Below, piece after piece: positions 61,527-64,000 of a stretch of 64,000 bases of DNA (within the stretch, counting starts at the first letter, position 1; the number at the start of each line of letters is the position of its first letter). The DNA comes from Pseudomonas abieticivorans. Its GTDB lineage: Bacteria > Pseudomonadota > Gammaproteobacteria > Pseudomonadales > Pseudomonadaceae. The notes under the pieces are model-generated. The model worked only from the letters and a program-made list of their open reading frames with translations, was not told the origin of the DNA and searched no databases. Location of the stretch: contig NZ_CP094975.1 in NCBI RefSeq assembly GCF_023509015.1, positions 2,613,501-2,677,500 on the forward strand. The letters are read 5' to 3'. The position numbers and the translations under genes are program-made.

Positions 61527-62281
61527 TGCCCATTCTCCTTGGTCTTCAGGCCAGTGTGGTCGAGCATTGCCTCGACCACCAATTGAGTGACATCGACCAG
61601 AGTCTTGTCTGTCGCAATATCGGCGATCAGCGGCAATTCGGTGCAGGCCAGCAGCACGGTGTCTGCCTGGATACCGGCCAGCAGTTCGGCAAAGCGCGGG
61701 CGCAGGCTCGAGTGCCCGGCACCCAGCGCCTTGATGTCATAGATCAACTGATGCAATTGTTCGGCCGCAGGCACCGCTTCGCACTCAACGATGTCCACCA
61801 GGCCCCGGTACGGTGACCAGATGCCCAGTTCCGCCACCGGGCGGGCGCCCAGCAGGCAGATGCGTTGGGTGCCAGCCTTGTGCAGGTGCGCCTGCAACAC
61901 ATCGTAAAACGAGATGAACTCGCTTTGCAGGTCCAGACCGCGAATACGTTCGGCAAAAAGATTCAGGGTGTTGCAGGCAATGCTGAAGGCGCTGACCCTG
62001 CCGTTGAGCGCGTAAATATCATCGCGCAACGCTTGCCAGACTTGCTCCTCGGTCTTTTCCAGCTCCATCGACAGGCCCAGTTCGGGGTCTGAGACGATGG
62101 TCAGTGCCGGTGCGTCGAGATCGCCGCGAAAGGCTGCGCCCAGGCGGCGGCGGTTCTCTCCAAGCAGCTTGGCCCACATATCCATACCGGCTTCGGGACC
62201 CGAGCCGGTAATGATCCCGAGCCTGGGCCGGGCGACATAGTCGCTGCGGCTCAGGTCGGTGGGCAGGTATGCCCCGGCCAC
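61523..62281 (-). CDS. Aspartate/glutamate racemase family protein
   Basis: A 252-residue protein of the Asp/Glu/hydantoin racemase family. The two catalytic cysteine segments are SIACNTLNLF and LLACTELPLI. The start is GTG at 62279-62281, directly after the symporter stop codon (TAA), with a weak ribosome-binding site, so coupled translation is likely. Together with the symporter and asparaginase it suggests use of D- or L-aspartate or asparagine. Confidence 0.88.
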   Translation of the reverse strand: MAGAYLPTDLSRSDYVARPRLGIITGSGPEAGMDMWAKLLGENRRRLGAAFRGDLDAPALTIVSDPELGLSMELEKTEEQVWQALRDDIYALNGRVSAFSIACNTLNLFAERIRGLDLQSEFISFYDVLQAHLHKAGTQRICLLGARPVAELGIWSPYRGLVDIVECEAVPAAEQLHQLIYDIKALGAGHSSLRPRFAELLAGIQADTVLLACTELPLIADIATDKTLVDVTQLVVEAMLDHTGLKTKENGQ

Positions 62282-63730
62282 TTAGCGCTGGGTCTGAACC
62301 ACGCCGTGCGGCAGTGGTTCGGCAGTGGCAGCGGTGGCTGGCAGTGCAGGCCAGGCTTTGGTGTCCAGGTCCAGGTCAGCGAACTGGCTGGAATCGAACA
62401 CCGGGGTTTTTACACCGGCTTTACGCTGGGCGTCGTAGTCCTTGAGCAGGCGCAGGCCAATCTTGAACAGCATCGCCAGGGCGATCAGGTTGACGAAGGC
62501 CAGCAGGGTCATGGTGATGTCGGCGAAGGCGAACACGGTGCCCAGGTCTTCCACGGCGCCCCACAGGATCAGTGCCAACACCAGGCCGCGGTAGCCGATC
62601 AGTGCCTTGCGGTTTTCACCGAGGATAAAGCGCAGGCTGTTCTCGCCCAGGTAGTAGTTGTAGAGGATCGAGGTGAACACGAACAGGGCCAGGGCCACGC
62701 TGATGAACATCCGGCCCCAATCGCCCACTACGGCCGCCAGGGAGTTCTGGGTCAGGGCGATGCCGTCACCTTCGAAGCCCGGGGTGTAAAAGCCTGACAA
62801 CAGGATCAGCAGGGCGGTACAGGTGCAGATCACGAAGGTGTCCAGGAACACGCTAAACGCTTGCACCACGCCTTGTGCCACCGGGTGCTCGACCTGGGCC
62901 ACGGCAGCCACGTTAGGCGCGCTGCCCAGGCCGGCTTCGTTGGCGAAAACACCACGTTTCACGCCCATCACGATGGCGCTGCCCACCAGGCCACCGAAGG
63001 CCTGGTCCAGGCCAAAGGCGCTTTTCACGATGGTTTCCAGCATGGCGGGCACGTGATCGAACTGCAGCACGATGACGTACAGGGTCACGCCGATGTACAC
63101 CAGGGTTTTGACCGGTACCAGCAGGTCCGCCACCTTGGCGATACGCTTAATGCCGCCGACGAACACCAGCCCCAGCAGCACGGCCAGGCCGATACCGGTG
63201 TAGGTGGTGTTCAGGCCGAATGCATTGTTCAGCGAGTGGGTAACGGCGTGGGACTGCAGGCCGTTGAAGGCGAAGCCGAAGGTCACCAGCAGCAACACTG
63301 CCATGACCATGCCTAACCAGCGTTTACCCAGGCCATGCTGGATGTAGTACGACGGGCCGCCGCGGTATTGCCCTTGCGAGTCGCAGCGTTTGTATAGCTG
63401 GCCCAGGGAGCATTCGAAGAAGCTACTGGACATGCCGACCAGCGCGGTCACCCACATCCAGAACACTGCGCCCGGGCCACCCAAGGTCACGGCGATGCCC
63501 ACACCTGCGATGTTGCCGGCGCCTACGCGGCCAGCCAGGCTGAGCATCAGTGCCTGGAACGAGCTGAGTTGCCCGGCGCTGCTTTTCAGGCTGTCGCGGA
63601 ATACCGCGAACATGTGGAAAAAGTGGCGAAGTTGAACGAAACGCGAGCGAATCGTGAAGTAGCTGCCCAGCCCGACGATGAGCAGGATCAGTACTTTGCC
63701 CGAGAGGAAGTCGTTGATGACTTCAAGCAT
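62282..63730 (-). CDS. Alanine/glycine:cation symporter (AGCS family)
   Basis: A 482-residue sodium:alanine/glycine-type symporter with about ten predicted helices. Family motifs include GAVFWMWVTALVGMSSSF, the loop YRGGPSYYIQHGLG and GVFANEAGLGSAPNVAAVAQ. The start ATG at 63730 follows a GAGGAAA ribosome-binding site; an earlier in-frame ATG at 63832 has none. An AAGAAAAA motif (Crc/Hfq A-rich type) lies 17-24 bases upstream of the ATG. First in a unit with the racemase and asparaginase genes. Confidence 0.9.
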   Translation of the reverse strand: MLEVINDFLSGKVLILLIVGLGSYFTIRSRFVQLRHFFHMFAVFRDSLKSSAGQLSSFQALMLSLAGRVGAGNIAGVGIAVTLGGPGAVFWMWVTALVGMSSSFFECSLGQLYKRCDSQGQYRGGPSYYIQHGLGKRWLGMVMAVLLLVTFGFAFNGLQSHAVTHSLNNAFGLNTTYTGIGLAVLLGLVFVGGIKRIAKVADLLVPVKTLVYIGVTLYVIVLQFDHVPAMLETIVKSAFGLDQAFGGLVGSAIVMGVKRGVFANEAGLGSAPNVAAVAQVEHPVAQGVVQAFSVFLDTFVICTCTALLILLSGFYTPGFEGDGIALTQNSLAAVVGDWGRMFISVALALFVFTSILYNYYLGENSLRFILGENRKALIGYRGLVLALILWGAVEDLGTVFAFADITMTLLAFVNLIALAMLFKIGLRLLKDYDAQRKAGVKTPVFDSSQFADLDLDTKAWPALPATAATAEPLPHGVVQTQR

Positions 63731-63746
63731 GGATATTTCCTCGCTG

Positions 63747-63754
63747 TTTTTCTT
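63747..63754 (-). promoter_or_regulatory. Possible Hfq/Crc A-rich target upstream of the AGCS symporter
   Basis: On the minus strand AAGAAAAA fits the AANAANAA catabolite-activity motif and lies 17-24 bases upstream of the start codon. It is a single motif and could occur by chance. Confidence 0.35.
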
Positions 63755-63918
63755 TTGATGGCGAATTTGACTGGCTCGGATGCAATCGGCAGCGTCCAGT
63801 TTCCAGGGCGCAAATGGTTCGCGATTGATCAAGCTGGAGCAATTTCGCTGGTTGTTAGAAAATGATGCTAGTTGATGCTACCTTCGCGCTCTCTAGCGCC
63901 AATCCGACGAGCAGTGCC

Positions 63919-64000
63919 ATGCGTGAATACCTCCCCGCCAATTTGCAGCTGCTTTGTCGGCATTACCCATCGATCGCCGAGGTGTGCCGGCGCCTGGACA
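63919..64000 (+). CDS. XRE-family regulator, N-terminal fragment (3' end outside window)
   Basis: The frame reads MREYLPANLQLLCRHYPSIA followed by EVCRRLD up to the edge of the window. This matches the N-terminus of a pseudomonad XRE-type helix-turn-helix regulator. Only 27 codons are visible. It is divergent from the AGCS symporter gene. Confidence 0.6.
   Translation, partial: MREYLPANLQLLCRHYPSIAEVCRRLD

Overview
The window is an ordinary stretch of Pseudomonas chromosome, most likely P. fluorescens group, close to the replication origin. The evidence is gene order and sequence: parB, then atpIBEFHAGDC, glmU, glmR and glmS, as in other pseudomonads. REP palindromes with the Pseudomonas GGATTTATCCGCGAA-type core are scattered through it. 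By my reading there are ten exact DnaA nonamers (TTATCCACA) and one perfect parS palindrome. No prophage, CRISPR array, rRNA, tRNA or recognisable defence system was found.

Layout. 1-7.8 kb: the 3' end of parB and the complete F1Fo ATP synthase operon, closed by a strong terminator. 7.9-12.15 kb: glmU, a DeoR-type regulator (glmR) and glmS, which make UDP-GlcNAc precursors. 12.15-21.4 kb: an accessory block at the 3' end of glmS (the Tn7 target position). It starts with debris (IS-like ends, an MFS transporter fragment) and carries an XRE/MmyB-type regulator, an aldehyde dehydrogenase, an old yellow enzyme, a periplasmic Mo-hydroxylase (iorA/iorB-like), a three-haem cytochrome c and an XdhC maturation factor. 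Together they look like one aldehyde or N-heterocycle oxidation pathway. 21.5-24.9 kb: a cyclopropane-fatty-acid-synthase-like methyltransferase, cardiolipin synthase and a DUF3617 protein.

24.9-31 kb: a zinc-starvation cluster. It holds a gamma-carbonic anhydrase homologue, folE2, an N-acetylmuramoyl-L-alanine amidase, the COG0523 GTPase zigA, a DUF1826 protein and a second COG0523 GTPase. Two perfect GTTATA-N-TATAAC palindromes (Zur-box type) sit in front of its operons. The parS site lies inside folE2. 31-39 kb: housekeeping genes (DUF3301, pdxY, acyl-CoA thioesterase, a CPA2 antiporter, SMI1/KNR4, a Tim44-like protein, uvrD) and a small toxin-like gene remnant. 39-48 kb: a PAS-GGDEF-EAL protein, a HexR-like RpiR regulator, a small conserved protein, and the pycR / pyruvate carboxylase A-B module.

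48-64 kb: an autotransporter; an amino-acid ABC permease and binding protein divergent from a homocysteine S-methyltransferase; a PaiB/GNAT/GNAT operon divergent from a MocR-type regulator; a YeeE/YedE transporter; an acetylpolyamine-amidohydrolase-type deacetylase; and an AGCS symporter-racemase-asparaginase-AraC cluster. The most unusual sequence feature is in the MocR-type gene. Its interdomain linker is encoded by five DnaA-box-like nonamers at exact 12-bp spacing.
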